DNA of 22,403 nucleotides from JBJXFK01 sp046155505 (GCA_046155505.1 JBJXFK010000084.1:1-22403); one strand, 5' to 3'; positions 1 to 8,276 are shown, numbered from the stretch's first letter. The notes: generated by a model from the sequence alone, not told the origin. Translations and numbers: made by a program.

Positions 1-102
1 GAGCTGTGTGCCAAGGCCGGACGCGACCGTCTCAGCGAAGTGTTTCTAACCTTGATCGGGGCACATGACTCGGCTCTCGCGAATCAACACGATCTGGCGT
101 AA
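1..102 (+). CDS. C-terminal end of a probable ABC transporter ATPase (NatA-like), partial
   Basis: Frame 1 is open from the window edge to a TAA at 100-102, giving 33 residues. The stretch around residues 11-20 (DRLSEVFLTLIG) resembles the end of NatA-type ATP-binding subunits, where a short helix with L-(E/S)-(E/D)-VF-L-x-L-(T/I)-G closes the protein. The frame overlaps the following permease gene by 38 bases, the kind of overlap expected for translationally coupled ATPase and permease subunits of one exporter. No Walker motifs are in the window, so the assignment rests on the tail motif and the neighbour. An unrelated upstream protein remains possible. Confidence 0.6.
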   Translation, partial: ELCAKAGRDRLSEVFLTLIGAHDSALANQHDLA

Positions 103-2284
103 GGAGCTGATCGACACGCTCCGCGATCGCCGCACCGTCCTCGCGATGGTGCTGGTGCCGATGGTGCTGTACCCCGCGCTGATGCTCGGCTCGATGCAGG
201 CGATCGAGGTGCAGGTCAGTTCGCTGCAAGTGGAAGAGTACGATGTCGCCGTCGCCGACGAAGCCACGCAGCTCTGGCTGCGACGCATCATCGACGGCGA
301 TCTCGCGCGCCGCGATGCGAGCAATCGGCAGACGGCCGAGGAATTGGTCGCGAACCCGCCAGTCGCTTCGCAACCGACCGACGAAAGCATCGAACCGGCG
401 GGCCCGCAAAAACCATCGATGCAAAACGCCAAGGCCGGCGTGTACAACTTGCCGCCGCCGCTGCGCGTTTTTGTGCATAGCGACCCGATCGAAGCCGTGC
501 GGCGCGGGCGCGTGCACACGGCTGTTCTGGTAAAGGGCCCGCCGCCCGGCCCTGACAGCGACAGCTCGACGCCCGTCGCCATCGCTTTTGACGAAGCTCA
601 GATTCGCAGCGTCGTCGCCAGCGAGGGCGTTCGCGGCGTGCTCGATCGCGCCAACGAATTCATGCTGAGCCGGCGACTCGGCGCGATGCAGCTTGATCCG
701 AGTTTCATTGAGCCGCTGCACATTCGCAGCACCAACGTCGCCACCGCCGAGCGCATGGCCGGCAGCGTGCTCGGCCAGATCGTCCCGCTGATTCTGATCA
801 TGATGACCATCACCGGCGCGATCTATCCGGCGATCGACCTGACCGCCGGCGAACGCGAACGCGGCACGCTCGAAACGCTGATGGCCGCGCCCGTGCCGAC
901 CGTCGATCTCATCACCGGCAAGTTCGTGGTCGTGACGATGATCGGCATGCTCAGCGCGATTCTCAATCTGCTCAGCATCGGCGGCACGATCTACCTCGGC
1001 GGCGTCGGCTCGATCCTGACCCAGGGTAATTCGCTGATTTTTCCGATTTTCGCGCTGCCGTGGGTGCTGGCGATGCTCTTGCCGCTGGCGGTCATGTTCA
1101 GCGCCGTGCTGCTCGCGGTTTGCAGCTTTGCCCGCAGCTTCAAAGAGGCACAAAACTACATCGTGCCCGTCATGATGGCTGCGATGATCCCCGGCGTGGT
1201 CGGCATCCTGCCGGGCACGCGCATGGAAGGCCCGATCACGATCATGCCGGTGGCCAACATTGTCGTGCTTACGCGCGATTTGTTTCTCGGCGAATTTGAT
1301 CTCGGCAACATCCTCTGGGTGATGATGTCCACCAGCCTCTACGCAGTCGCGGCCGTCGCCGTCGCGGCCAAGCTCTTTGGGCAAGAGGCCGTGCAGTTCG
1401 CCGACAGCGGTTCCGTGCGAACGATCTTCCAGCGCCGCTACTTCAAGCCGAAGCTCGTGCCGTCGGCCGCGACCGCGCTGTTGGCGCTGACGATCGTCTA
1501 CATCCTGAACTTCTACATTCAAAATTCCGTCGGGCAGGCGTTCATGGCCCCCGGCGAGTCGCCCGGCGAAACCTATCTCGGCGCGATCATGCTCACGCTC
1601 GTCATGTTGCTGGGCGTTGCGCCGTATGCGATGTCTAAGTACCTGCGCTTAAACGCTTCCACAACGTTCATGCTCGAAATGCCCGCCCCGCAAGCCTGGA
1701 TCGTCGCGGTGTTGCTTGGCGGCTCGACCTGGATCCTCGCCCGCTCCTGGGCAGCCTTCCAGTCAGAGTGGTTCCCGATGGACCCGGCGATGAAGGCTGC
1801 GATGGAGGCGCAGCTCGGCGATTTGCTCAGCTCGAGCGCGCTGCCGCTGCTGCTCATGGCGTTCGCGATCACGCCCGCGTTGGTCGAAGAACTGTTTTTC
1901 CGCGGCTTCGTGCTCAGCGGCCTCGCGTCAAATGTCGGCCGGATCACCGCCGTAATCGTCGTCGCGCTCGCGTTTGGCCTGTTCCACTACAGCGCCCACC
2001 GCATGTTCATTACCACCGCGCTTGGATTGGTGCTCTGCCTGCTGGCGATTCAATATCGATCAATTTGGCCCGGCATGCTGGCCCACATGATGCACAACGG
2101 GCTGAGCATCCTCGCCGAACGCACGGACGCGCTGAAGCCACATCTGGAGCACTTCGGCTTCACGGCCGACATCGCCGCGCCGCAAACGTGGCTCGTCTGC
2201 GCGATCACGGCGACGGTCGCAGCGCTCGCAATCTGCGTCGCCATGCCGGGCGGTGCCATCCGAACGCGAAACGCCAGCGAGTGA
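65..2284 (+). CDS. ABC-2 (NatB-type) permease fused to CPBP intramembrane protease
   Basis: The 739-residue protein has two parts. The N-terminal ABC-2 permease has one membrane segment near residues 25-45, a large extracytoplasmic loop to about 235, then a cluster of membrane segments. The NatB hallmark AGERERGTLETLMAAPV lies near 258-275. The C-terminal part (about 500-735) is a polytopic CPBP (Abi) domain with all its metal or catalytic motifs: E608-E609-x3-R613, F637-x3-H641 and H674-x3-N678. ABC-2 permeases move substrates with an ATPase partner. CPBP proteins are membrane proteases of the Rce1 type. The fusion is a known planctomycete arrangement. The ATG lies inside the end of the upstream ATPase-like gene, suggesting coupling. 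The substrate cannot be read from the sequence. The last residues (IRTRNASE) and the stop come from a dispersed repeat module at 2261-2284. Confidence 0.9.
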   Translation: MTRLSRINTIWRKELIDTLRDRRTVLAMVLVPMVLYPALMLGSMQAIEVQVSSLQVEEYDVAVADEATQLWLRRIIDGDLARRDASNRQTAEELVANPPVASQPTDESIEPAGPQKPSMQNAKAGVYNLPPPLRVFVHSDPIEAVRRGRVHTAVLVKGPPPGPDSDSSTPVAIAFDEAQIRSVVASEGVRGVLDRANEFMLSRRLGAMQLDPSFIEPLHIRSTNVATAERMAGSVLGQIVPLILIMMTITGAIYPAIDLTAGERERGTLETLMAAPVPTVDLITGKFVVVTMIGMLSAILNLLSIGGTIYLGGVGSILTQGNSLIFPIFALPWVLAMLLPLAVMFSAVLLAVCSFARSFKEAQNYIVPVMMAAMIPGVVGILPGTRMEGPITIMPVANIVVLTRDLFLGEFDLGNILWVMMSTSLYAVAAVAVAAKLFGQEAVQFADSGSVRTIFQRRYFKPKLVPSAATALLALTIVYILNFYIQNSVGQAFMAPGESPGETYLGAIMLTLVMLLGVAPYAMSKYLRLNASTTFMLEMPAPQAWIVAVLLGGSTWILARSWAAFQSEWFPMDPAMKAAMEAQLGDLLSSSALPLLLMAFAITPALVEELFFRGFVLSGLASNVGRITAVIVVALAFGLFHYSAHRMFITTALGLVLCLLAIQYRSIWPGMLAHMMHNGLSILAERTDALKPHLEHFGFTADIAAPQTWLVCAITATVAALAICVAMPGGAIRTRNASE
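2261..2284 (+). repeat. Module A copy 1, forming the 3' end of the permease gene
   Basis: The first 21 bases match 17 of 21 with the copy at 17701 and 18 of 21 with the minus-strand copy at 17645-17667. The module encodes the last seven residues of the permease (RTRNASE) and its TGA. Other copies lie in spacers at 10596 and 17701 and at the end of the methyltransferase gene at 18684. The match is imperfect, so this is the least certain of the copies. Confidence 0.5.
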
Positions 2285-2294
2285 CCGCGAGCGC

Positions 2295-2320
2295 AGCGAG
2301 TTGCACGCATTCAACTCGCT
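2295..2320. terminator. Hairpin between two convergent genes
   Basis: AGCGAGTTG (2295-2303) and CAACTCGCT (2312-2320) form a perfect 9-bp stem with an 8-base loop, centred in the 64-base gap between the convergent permease and the gene ending at 2349. There is no run of T on either side, so a rho-independent mechanism is not proven. A bidirectional role fits the position. Tandem ACTCGCT repeats follow directly. Confidence 0.45.
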
Positions 2321-2348
2321 ACTCGCTACTCTGAACTCGCTTCCGCCC

Positions 2349-3350
2349 CTACGTCCACCCCAGCGCCCGCAAATCATCCAGCGGCTCGTCGACGCTGCAA
2401 CTGCCGAACGAGATGACTCGCGTCCGCCGCGCGATGCGAATCTCGTCGATCATCGCCTCGGCCTCGTTCCACGCCACCGACGCATCGCCGAACTGAAACT
2501 CGCGCGCGTCCTGCTCGTCGATGATCCCTTGGATGTCGTGCAGTTCCAGCGCGACCGCATGCGCCAGCACGCCCGCCACAAACAGGTTGATGAACCCATG
2601 CATCATCGCCCGCACGCCCGGATCAAACCGGCGGATCGGATGATGCAATCCCGCCGTGAATTTCAGCGGCACCTCGTAATCGCGGCAGGTTTTGATCACG
2701 AACGCGATCTGCTCGCTACTTGGAAACGCCGACGCTTCGAGTCCGCCCGTGCGCAGCTTGACGCCCACCGCCGTCCGATCGCCCAGCGCCGCACGCCGCA
2801 AATTGACCTGCTGAACTCCGGCGGCGATCGACGTAATCCCTGCACGCCAATCGCCCAGCAGCGGACACTCCAGAAAAACCGGGAAAGCCAGCGCGTGCTG
2901 CCCGGCAGCCAATTTGCCGCCGCCGATGCGCTGGCAGACCTGCGACACGAATGCGTCGGACGCGCCGGCGTCGCATGTGCGCACCAGATCGGTCGGCAGC
3001 TTGGTTTCCATCGCGTCAACGACCACGCGTTCGCCGCCGCTGCAGTTGAAAGCGCCGATCGCCGCTAGGTCGGCGTCAAGATTTTCGAGAAACTGCGCCG
3101 CCGTGTCGCCGCCGCGACCCAGCGCACTGAATCGCGCCGGCGGACTCTCGGTGAACAGCTCGTTCTGATACGGGACCAGCGCGGGCAATTTTGAGGCGGG
3201 AATGACAAACCGCCCCAGCACGCGGGCGCTGGGCTCCTTGCGATAGCGTGCGAAATTGCGAATCGCGGGGTCAAGCTCTAGCTGCGCCGGCGGGAACAGG
3301 CCGGCGTAGTCAATCACTTCGCTCAGCAGCGCGACAAGACTGGGCCGCAT
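2349..3350 (-). CDS. Uncharacterised conserved protein, probably a TIM-barrel-like soluble enzyme
   Basis: The 333-residue product has no signal peptide or membrane segment. I do not recognise a named family with a known activity. Features suggesting an enzyme are conserved-looking blocks in its C-terminal half: VGVKLRTGGLEASAFPS, PLKFTAGLHHPIR, FDPGVRAMMHGFINLFVAG and, at the end, FGSCSVDEPLDDLRALGW. The Lys/Arg-rich and His-His blocks at strand ends are reminiscent of TIM-barrel active sites. Homologues in planctomycetes and acidobacteria are recalled but not checked. An in-frame ATG 39 bases upstream lacks a Shine-Dalgarno sequence. The chosen start has GGGAGAG at a good distance (3355-3361 on the complementary strand). 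It is convergent with the permease gene and has no obvious operon partner. Confidence 0.7.
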   Translation of the reverse strand: MRPSLVALLSEVIDYAGLFPPAQLELDPAIRNFARYRKEPSARVLGRFVIPASKLPALVPYQNELFTESPPARFSALGRGGDTAAQFLENLDADLAAIGAFNCSGGERVVVDAMETKLPTDLVRTCDAGASDAFVSQVCQRIGGGKLAAGQHALAFPVFLECPLLGDWRAGITSIAAGVQQVNLRRAALGDRTAVGVKLRTGGLEASAFPSSEQIAFVIKTCRDYEVPLKFTAGLHHPIRRFDPGVRAMMHGFINLFVAGVLAHAVALELHDIQGIIDEQDAREFQFGDASVAWNEAEAMIDEIRIARRTRVISFGSCSVDEPLDDLRALGWT

Positions 3351-3354
3351 TCCG

Positions 3355-3361
3355 CTCTCCC
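3355..3361 (-). promoter_or_regulatory. Shine-Dalgarno site that fixes the start at 3350
   Basis: Read on the minus strand this is GGGAGAG, four bases before the ATG at 3350-3348. The alternative start at 3389 has no purine-rich site upstream, so the shorter form is preferred. Confidence 0.6.
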
Positions 3362-3547
3362 TGCAAGATGTCCCGAACCGAACTGGCATCCGTCATTGCG
3401 CACCGTAAACGACAAAACGCGGTCCGCCAAGCGGAAACTTCGAATCGCCGCCCTCAGCGAACCCGACGCAAACAACAAGCGGCGCGCGAGCCGGGTTGAG
3501 CTCGTTCGCCGCACGCGTCAATGCGCTAAAAACAGACCGCAGCCCGA

Positions 3548-4099
3548 CTATTCGTCCTTGAACCCCATCGCCGCATGTCCCGCGTCGCGAGCCTTTTGAA
3601 ACTCGTCGAACTTTTTGGCCGCGATGTCGTTTTTGCCGTCGAGTAGCGCCTCTTCCAGATCCAGCAGCAGCCGTGCCGCGGCCAGCAACCCGCGACGATA
3701 GTCGCTCGACATTTTTGTCCGTGCCGCGTCGTCGGCGGCCTTGCTCAGCACCTCAGCCGGCACCGGCATGCCCTTCGCGCCGACGCACGCCCGTTGCAGA
3801 TCCGAAACGAGCTTCAAGTTCTCGTCGTTCTTCGCCGCGTCGCCGATCGAGTCCTTCAGTGCGCGGGCCGCACGGTTCATGCCCTTCATCGCACCTTCGA
3901 CGCTCGGCCCTTCGGCGCGACGGCCTTCGCGACCGCCCTCTCGACCCTCGCCTTCCTGACGCGCCTGCCGCGGACGCTCGCCGCCCTCGGGCTTGTCTTG
4001 TGCCAGCGCGCTGCCGCCGCTCGGGATGAGCGTCGCGCCGAGCACGGTTGCCGTGATAAATCCAACCGTCGTTCGAATCTGTCCGCTCAAGCCTCGCAT
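3548..4099 (-). CDS. Secreted cytochrome b562-like protein
   Basis: The 183-residue product begins with a signal peptide (about 1-34, ending ALAQ). A linker very rich in Arg, Glu and Gly follows (about 37-66), then a helical domain (68-183) that can be aligned by eye with cytochrome b562. M71 (in AMKGMNRAARAL) sits at the position of the axial Met7. H175 (in KARDAGHAAMGF) sits at the position of the axial His102. The DYRRGLLAAARLLLDLEEALLDGK block corresponds to the third helix. Cytochrome b562 is a periplasmic four-helix heme b protein, with electron transfer as the presumed role. Heme binding here is inferred from the two ligand positions. No CXXCH motif is present, so a c-type heme is unlikely. 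It is divergently transcribed from the beta-propeller gene. Confidence 0.75.
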   Translation of the reverse strand: MRGLSGQIRTTVGFITATVLGATLIPSGGSALAQDKPEGGERPRQARQEGEGREGGREGRRAEGPSVEGAMKGMNRAARALKDSIGDAAKNDENLKLVSDLQRACVGAKGMPVPAEVLSKAADDAARTKMSSDYRRGLLAAARLLLDLEEALLDGKNDIAAKKFDEFQKARDAGHAAMGFKDE

Positions 4100-4210
4100 A
4101 CTGGTACTCGCTTCTGCTTTGATACGCCTTCCGCATCGCCCAGGCGTCGATCAGCGACCGACAATTCGCAAGGCGAAGCGTGAATCGTACAACGGGCGCG
4201 AAAATACGTT

Positions 4211-4238
4211 TTGATCCCGCGCGCTCGCGCGGTAGGCT
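4211..4238 (+). promoter_or_regulatory. Candidate promoter of the beta-propeller gene
   Basis: TTGATC (4211-4216) and TAGGCT (4233-4238) are separated by 16 bases and lie about 45 bases before the start codon. The spacer carries a 6-bp palindrome, CCGCGC-GCTC-GCGCGG (4217-4232), which could be an operator or chance in GC-rich DNA. The -10 match is weak. Confidence 0.3.
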
Positions 4239-4266
4239 AAATGCTCCGACCCAGTTCACATTGCCC

Positions 4267-4271
4267 GGAGG
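4267..4271 (+). promoter_or_regulatory. Shine-Dalgarno site that fixes the start at 4280
   Basis: GGAGG lies 8 bases before the ATG at 4280. It makes this start much better than the in-frame ATG at 4241, whose extra 13 residues would also precede and disrupt the signal peptide. Confidence 0.7.
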
Positions 4272-4279
4272 GGATAGGA

Positions 4280-6820
4280 ATGTCGTATCGACGCGCAATA
4301 CTCGTCGCCACCGTTGTCACCGGACCATACGCGCTCGCCGATTTCCGCAGCACGGTCAGTATCGACGGCGGTCGGCTCGCTGATCCAGTTGCCACGGTTT
4401 GGACGACGCCGCAGACGCTTCATCCGGCGATGTTCGGCCACGCGCCGACCGTCGTCGATCGCAGCCTCAACACGTTCGTCTCCGTCAACGGGGAACCCGA
4501 TGCTGACTTGCCGACCGACGTCGTATTCGCCCCCGACGGCGTGACCGCGCTGATCGTACATTACGCAACAGACAACGTGACGTTTCTCGACACCGCCACG
4601 CGCACCGTCGCCGACACCGTCACCGTTGGCGGGTTTCCGGTGTTTGTCGCCGTGTCGCCCGATGGCCAGAAGGCGGTGACGGCGAACGTACTCGGCAACT
4701 CGGTCACCGTGATCGACATGGTCACGCGCACCGCGCTTGGCGAGGTGCTCGTCACCGGCACGCAGCCCTATCGCGTCGCCATCACATCCGACAGCCGCTA
4801 CGCCGTCGTCGGCATCATCAACGACGCGATCGATTCGGCCATGTGCGTCGTCGATTTGCAGACGCTCACCGAGGTGCGCTGGTGGTTCACGCCGTCGCAG
4901 GGTGCGATCGGCTTCCACGGCGACACCGAATCGGGCATCAGCGGGCCGCTGTTCACCAAGTTTGCCCTCGCGCCGGATGACAGTCTCGTCGTGCTGCCCA
5001 ACCGCAACGTGTCGGACGTTCGCCTCTACGACTGGACCAGCGGCGCGCAAGTTGCCGTCGTTCCCACCGCCGGCCAACCGACCGCCGTCGACATCAGCAG
5101 CGACAGCTCAACCGCGATCATCAGCCACGAAGGCACGCATCGCCGGATTAGCAAGATCGATTTGCCGTCGCGCACGCGCACCGGCGATTTCGCGGTGGCT
5201 GCCGACCTGTGGAACCAGGTCATTCGCATCACGCCCGATCGCTCGCACGCGATCGCGGGGCTGATCAACAGCGTGATTTTCGTGAACCTGAACACGGGCG
5301 CGACCGCGACCGAGATCGCCACTGGCACACCGGGCGATATCGAAATCTCACACGATGGGCAATTCGCTTTTGTCTCGAACTTCAACGCTCGCGTCATCAA
5401 CATTGCGACGCGCACGCTGGTTTCAACCATGCCGTTTGCCGCGTGCGTCGAGGCGGCGGTCAGTCCGACGACGCTGCGGGCCGTCGCGCTCAATAACCGC
5501 TTTCGCGAAGACGTAAATGTGTTCGGGATCAACGGTGCGTCGTCGTCCGTGCAGGGCCTCGCACTCAGCGGCGGCCTGCCCGAGGCCGACGCGCCGCGCG
5601 TCGTCGCAATCACGCCCGATGGCCAAACGGTGATCGTGAATAACAACGTGTCGCGCAATGTGGCGTTCGTCGATCTGAACACGCAGACCGTGATGGGCTA
5701 TGTCGACACCGGCGATCGCCCGCAGGGCAGCGCCGTCACTCCCGACGGCCAGTACGCGCTCATCGCTAACACCGACACGAACACCGTTTCGGTGATCGAA
5801 ATGGCGACGCGCACGCGGGTTGCAAACTTGCCGATTTCGACGCGGCCGGTACACATCCGCATCTCACCGGATAGCCAAACGGCGTATGTGCTGAGCGTCG
5901 CCGGCACCGACATGATCCATTTCATCCGCATCGCCGGCGCGGCGAGCAATGTGCTGGGCACGGCGCTGAGCGGCCAGACCGGATCGGCGTTCGGATTCGC
6001 GTTCACCGAAGTCAGCGGCATCGAGCTGAGCGCCGATGGTTCGCTGCTCGCCGTGTGCGCAAGCTTTGACGACAACCTGCGGCTGATCGACACCGCGACG
6101 CGCAATATCGTGGCCAACGTGCCCACCGGCGATTTTCCGATTCGCGTCGCGTTCTCGGCGGACGGCACGCGGGCGTATGTGGCCAACGCGTTCAGCAACG
6201 ACATGACCGTGGTCAATGTGAATGGCGGTGCGTCGAGCGCGATCGCGACCGTCGCGCTCAATGGTCGCCCGTTGACGATCAACCCGGATTCGGACAGCGC
6301 GTTCGTGTATGTCGGCGTGAACAGTGCCAATTTCGGCCAGAACACTGGTGGCGTCCGCGTCTTTGATGCATTGACGAACAACGTCGTCCATAGTGTGAAT
6401 TTCGACAGCGACAACGGCCCGCGCGATGCGGCCCTGGTCGAAATCGACGACATCTTGTACGTCGCGTCTGGTGATGGCGAATGGATCACGATTGACGCTG
6501 CGGGCGCGAGCAGTGCGATCATCGATCGCGTGTCGATGACCAGCACGCCGTCAGACATGGTGTACTCGGTGCCGCTGCGGCGAGCGATCGCGGCGCTGCC
6601 GATTCCGGATGGCATTGATATCTTCGCCGAGATTCTCGAATGCCCCGGCGACGTGGACGGCAACGGCGTGGTCGATCTGGTCGATCTGGCGTTTCTGCTG
6701 ACCCATTTCGGCACGGCATCGGGTGCGACGAATGCGCAGGGCGACGTCGATGGTGATCGCGATGTCGATCTGAACGACCTGGCCCGGCTGCTGATCAATT
6801 TTGGGAATTCGTGCCGTTGA
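4280..6820 (+). CDS. Secreted YVTN-type beta-propeller protein with C-terminal dockerin-like repeats
   Basis: The 846-residue protein starts with a signal peptide (MSYRRAILVATVVTGPYALA). Most of it is built from blades of about 40-45 residues of the form PxxVAVSPDGQKAVTANxxxNSVTVIDMVTRT, typical of YncE/YVTN propellers. Blades are clear near 80-180, 440-540 and 590-650, with two longer linkers rich in GASS between them, so two propellers are likely. The tail (788-845) starts CPGDVDGNGVVDLVDLAFLL and carries a second copy, GDVDGDRDVDLNDLARLL, ending in a Cys. These are EF-hand-like calcium loops of the dockerin type, and the two flanking cysteines (C788, C845) could pair. Such propellers usually act in binding at the cell surface. 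The ligand is unknown. The neighbouring genes do not suggest a pathway. Confidence 0.85.
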   Translation: MSYRRAILVATVVTGPYALADFRSTVSIDGGRLADPVATVWTTPQTLHPAMFGHAPTVVDRSLNTFVSVNGEPDADLPTDVVFAPDGVTALIVHYATDNVTFLDTATRTVADTVTVGGFPVFVAVSPDGQKAVTANVLGNSVTVIDMVTRTALGEVLVTGTQPYRVAITSDSRYAVVGIINDAIDSAMCVVDLQTLTEVRWWFTPSQGAIGFHGDTESGISGPLFTKFALAPDDSLVVLPNRNVSDVRLYDWTSGAQVAVVPTAGQPTAVDISSDSSTAIISHEGTHRRISKIDLPSRTRTGDFAVAADLWNQVIRITPDRSHAIAGLINSVIFVNLNTGATATEIATGTPGDIEISHDGQFAFVSNFNARVINIATRTLVSTMPFAACVEAAVSPTTLRAVALNNRFREDVNVFGINGASSSVQGLALSGGLPEADAPRVVAITPDGQTVIVNNNVSRNVAFVDLNTQTVMGYVDTGDRPQGSAVTPDGQYALIANTDTNTVSVIEMATRTRVANLPISTRPVHIRISPDSQTAYVLSVAGTDMIHFIRIAGAASNVLGTALSGQTGSAFGFAFTEVSGIELSADGSLLAVCASFDDNLRLIDTATRNIVANVPTGDFPIRVAFSADGTRAYVANAFSNDMTVVNVNGGASSAIATVALNGRPLTINPDSDSAFVYVGVNSANFGQNTGGVRVFDALTNNVVHSVNFDSDNGPRDAALVEIDDILYVASGDGEWITIDAAGASSAIIDRVSMTSTPSDMVYSVPLRRAIAALPIPDGIDIFAEILECPGDVDGNGVVDLVDLAFLLTHFGTASGATNAQGDVDGDRDVDLNDLARLLINFGNSCR

Positions 6821-7253
6821 AGCGGCGAGCGATGGCGCGCGGCAATACGTGCGCGGTGGGCCGGGCGAAGGTCTTGATAACCAAGATGCTCACGCGCCCC
6901 CCTCTCGTTGGCCACCTTGGGCCGGATTGATTGGTTTGCGGGTTTTATCGGGTGATGTCGCGTGGGTTGGAATCTTGGGAGGTGGCTGGAATCGGGCTGG
7001 TGCGCGGCGTGGCTCACGCGAGGAGCGTAGAGCGCGGTTGGGCGATTTTCGCGGCGCGGATGCGCGGTGAACGGGGATTCGCGGCGGTGAGCGGATTTGT
7101 GCAGGTGTGGCGCAGGCTAACCGCAGGTGCGATCAAGTCGAAACACGCAGGGAACAACTTGAATCAACACGCGGCTGCGCGACTCGCTTGCGACAAGCCG
7201 CGCCGCCGACGTGAATTCGAGAGTGTGCGCGAAAGCGAGCGCACGCTGGCGGA
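6821..7253. other. Gene-free stretch of 433 bases
   Basis: No frame here has a start, a plausible ribosome site and protein-like composition. A 7-bp hairpin with one G-T pair (6835-6854, loop GCAATA) just after the propeller stop may be a weak terminator. It has no T run. A second hairpin, GTGCGC-8-GCGCAC around 7225-7244, lies just beyond the stop of the minus-strand gene ending at 7254. I see no tRNA or recognisable repeat. Confidence 0.5.
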
Positions 7254-8276
7254 CTATCGCCTCAAACGCGCGAGTTGCGTTCGAAAGATCGCGAGCTGTG
7301 CTTCGTTCAACAACTTCGTCACCTGCTCCAGCGTCCGCGTCGAGAGTTCTAATCGCGCGCTCGCATCCCGCGCCGCCTTTCGCCAGGTCGGCATGACCGA
7401 CTTTTCGACCCTTCGCAGCTCATCGCGCTGCGTGCGGCTGAGGTCAACACGCCGCGCGGCGCGCAGCACGATCGGTGCATCGGGCTTGGCGTCAGCCGCA
7501 ATCGCGGGGGGCGTGCGCGACGCGATGATGCCTTCGAGCTTCGTCAGTTGCTCCCCCTGCAAGATCGTCTTCACATCGGCAATCAACGCGTCGTTGACTT
7601 TCGCCGGGTTCATCTCCGCCGCGTTGATTTTCTGTCGCAACTCCATCACCTTCAGAAAATCGCCCGCCTCGCGCGCCGTCTTCACCTCGGCCAGCAGCGG
7701 CTCGATCGTCGCTCGACTGTTGTTCCAACCAGCGCCCATGTGCTGCTCGACAAACTGGTAAAACTTGCCGCGCTGCTCGCCGCTCAGCCCGAGTTCCTGC
7801 GGCACCGAGCGCATCACGCGACCGTTGAATTCCCACTCGCGCTCGTGCGACTCGACCCGCGCGATGGTTTTGTGCATCCGCTCGCGCTGCTCGTCGCGCA
7901 GCATCGGGTCGATCTGGGCGATCGCCTCGTCCAGCAGAATCGACGGGTCGCCGAGCAGTTCGAGTTCCTCGGTAATCGCGGCGGCTTTCTCGTTGTCGCC
8001 ATCGGCACGCGCGGTGCGGCTCTCCGCCAGCTTGGCGTTGAACTGATCCCCCTGCGCGCGCGCCGCTGCCACCGACGCTGCCCGAATCTGCTCAAATTTG
8101 TCATACTGCGCGCGGTCCAGGCCCAGCTCGTCGCCGACCAGTTCGAGCGTCTCCTCCACCCAGTCGGCTTTCGCCTTGCCGACATCCACGTTGCCCCGCT
8201 GCTGATCCTGAGCAATGCCGCTCGCGACGAGCGCGAGCACCACGCCGACGACCGAGACGATCTGATTGAGATGCAT
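7254..8276 (-). CDS. Secreted helical protein with LTxxQ-like repeats (Spy/CpxP-like)
   Basis: The 340-residue product has a signal peptide (MHLNQIVSVVGVVLALVASGIAQ) and is otherwise almost entirely charged amphipathic helix. The motif L-(S/D)-x-x-Q, seen in periplasmic stress proteins of the Spy/CpxP type, recurs: LGLDRAQYDKFEQI, LGLSGEQRGKFYQF, VDLSRTQRDELRRV. Phrases such as DPMLRDEQRERM and EALQ-like LTKLEGI recall planctomycete proteins of unknown role with the same layout. A chaperone-like or metal-sensing function is only a guess. An ATG at 8276 is used with GGAGG (8288-8292 on the complementary strand) 11 bases upstream. A longer TTG-started form would place that site inside the coding region. 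Convergent with the propeller gene and divergent from the ABC-F gene. Confidence 0.7.
   Translation of the reverse strand: MHLNQIVSVVGVVLALVASGIAQDQQRGNVDVGKAKADWVEETLELVGDELGLDRAQYDKFEQIRAASVAAARAQGDQFNAKLAESRTARADGDNEKAAAITEELELLGDPSILLDEAIAQIDPMLRDEQRERMHKTIARVESHEREWEFNGRVMRSVPQELGLSGEQRGKFYQFVEQHMGAGWNNSRATIEPLLAEVKTAREAGDFLKVMELRQKINAAEMNPAKVNDALIADVKTILQGEQLTKLEGIIASRTPPAIAADAKPDAPIVLRAARRVDLSRTQRDELRRVEKSVMPTWRKAARDASARLELSTRTLEQVTKLLNEAQLAIFRTQLARLRR

Noticed and set aside
32..1522. Long minus-strand open frame opposite the permease gene
   Set aside because: Its product is a His/Asp/Arg-rich string without domains, the usual antisense shadow of GC-rich coding sequence. The plus strand has clear ABC-2 and CPBP motifs.
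5698..7017. Minus-strand frame of 439 codons opposite the propeller gene
   Set aside because: Low-complexity Ser/Thr/Ala/Arg composition, no ribosome site and no motif. The plus strand encodes recognisable propeller blades and dockerin-like repeats.
6835..7250. tRNA or small RNA gene in the gene-free stretch
   Set aside because: No cloverleaf, CCA end or TTC-containing T loop could be made out. The only structures are two short hairpins.
6931..7761. Plus-strand frame of 276 codons covering the gene-free stretch
   Set aside because: It runs into the antisense of the helical secreted protein, lacks a ribosome site, and its composition changes along its length.
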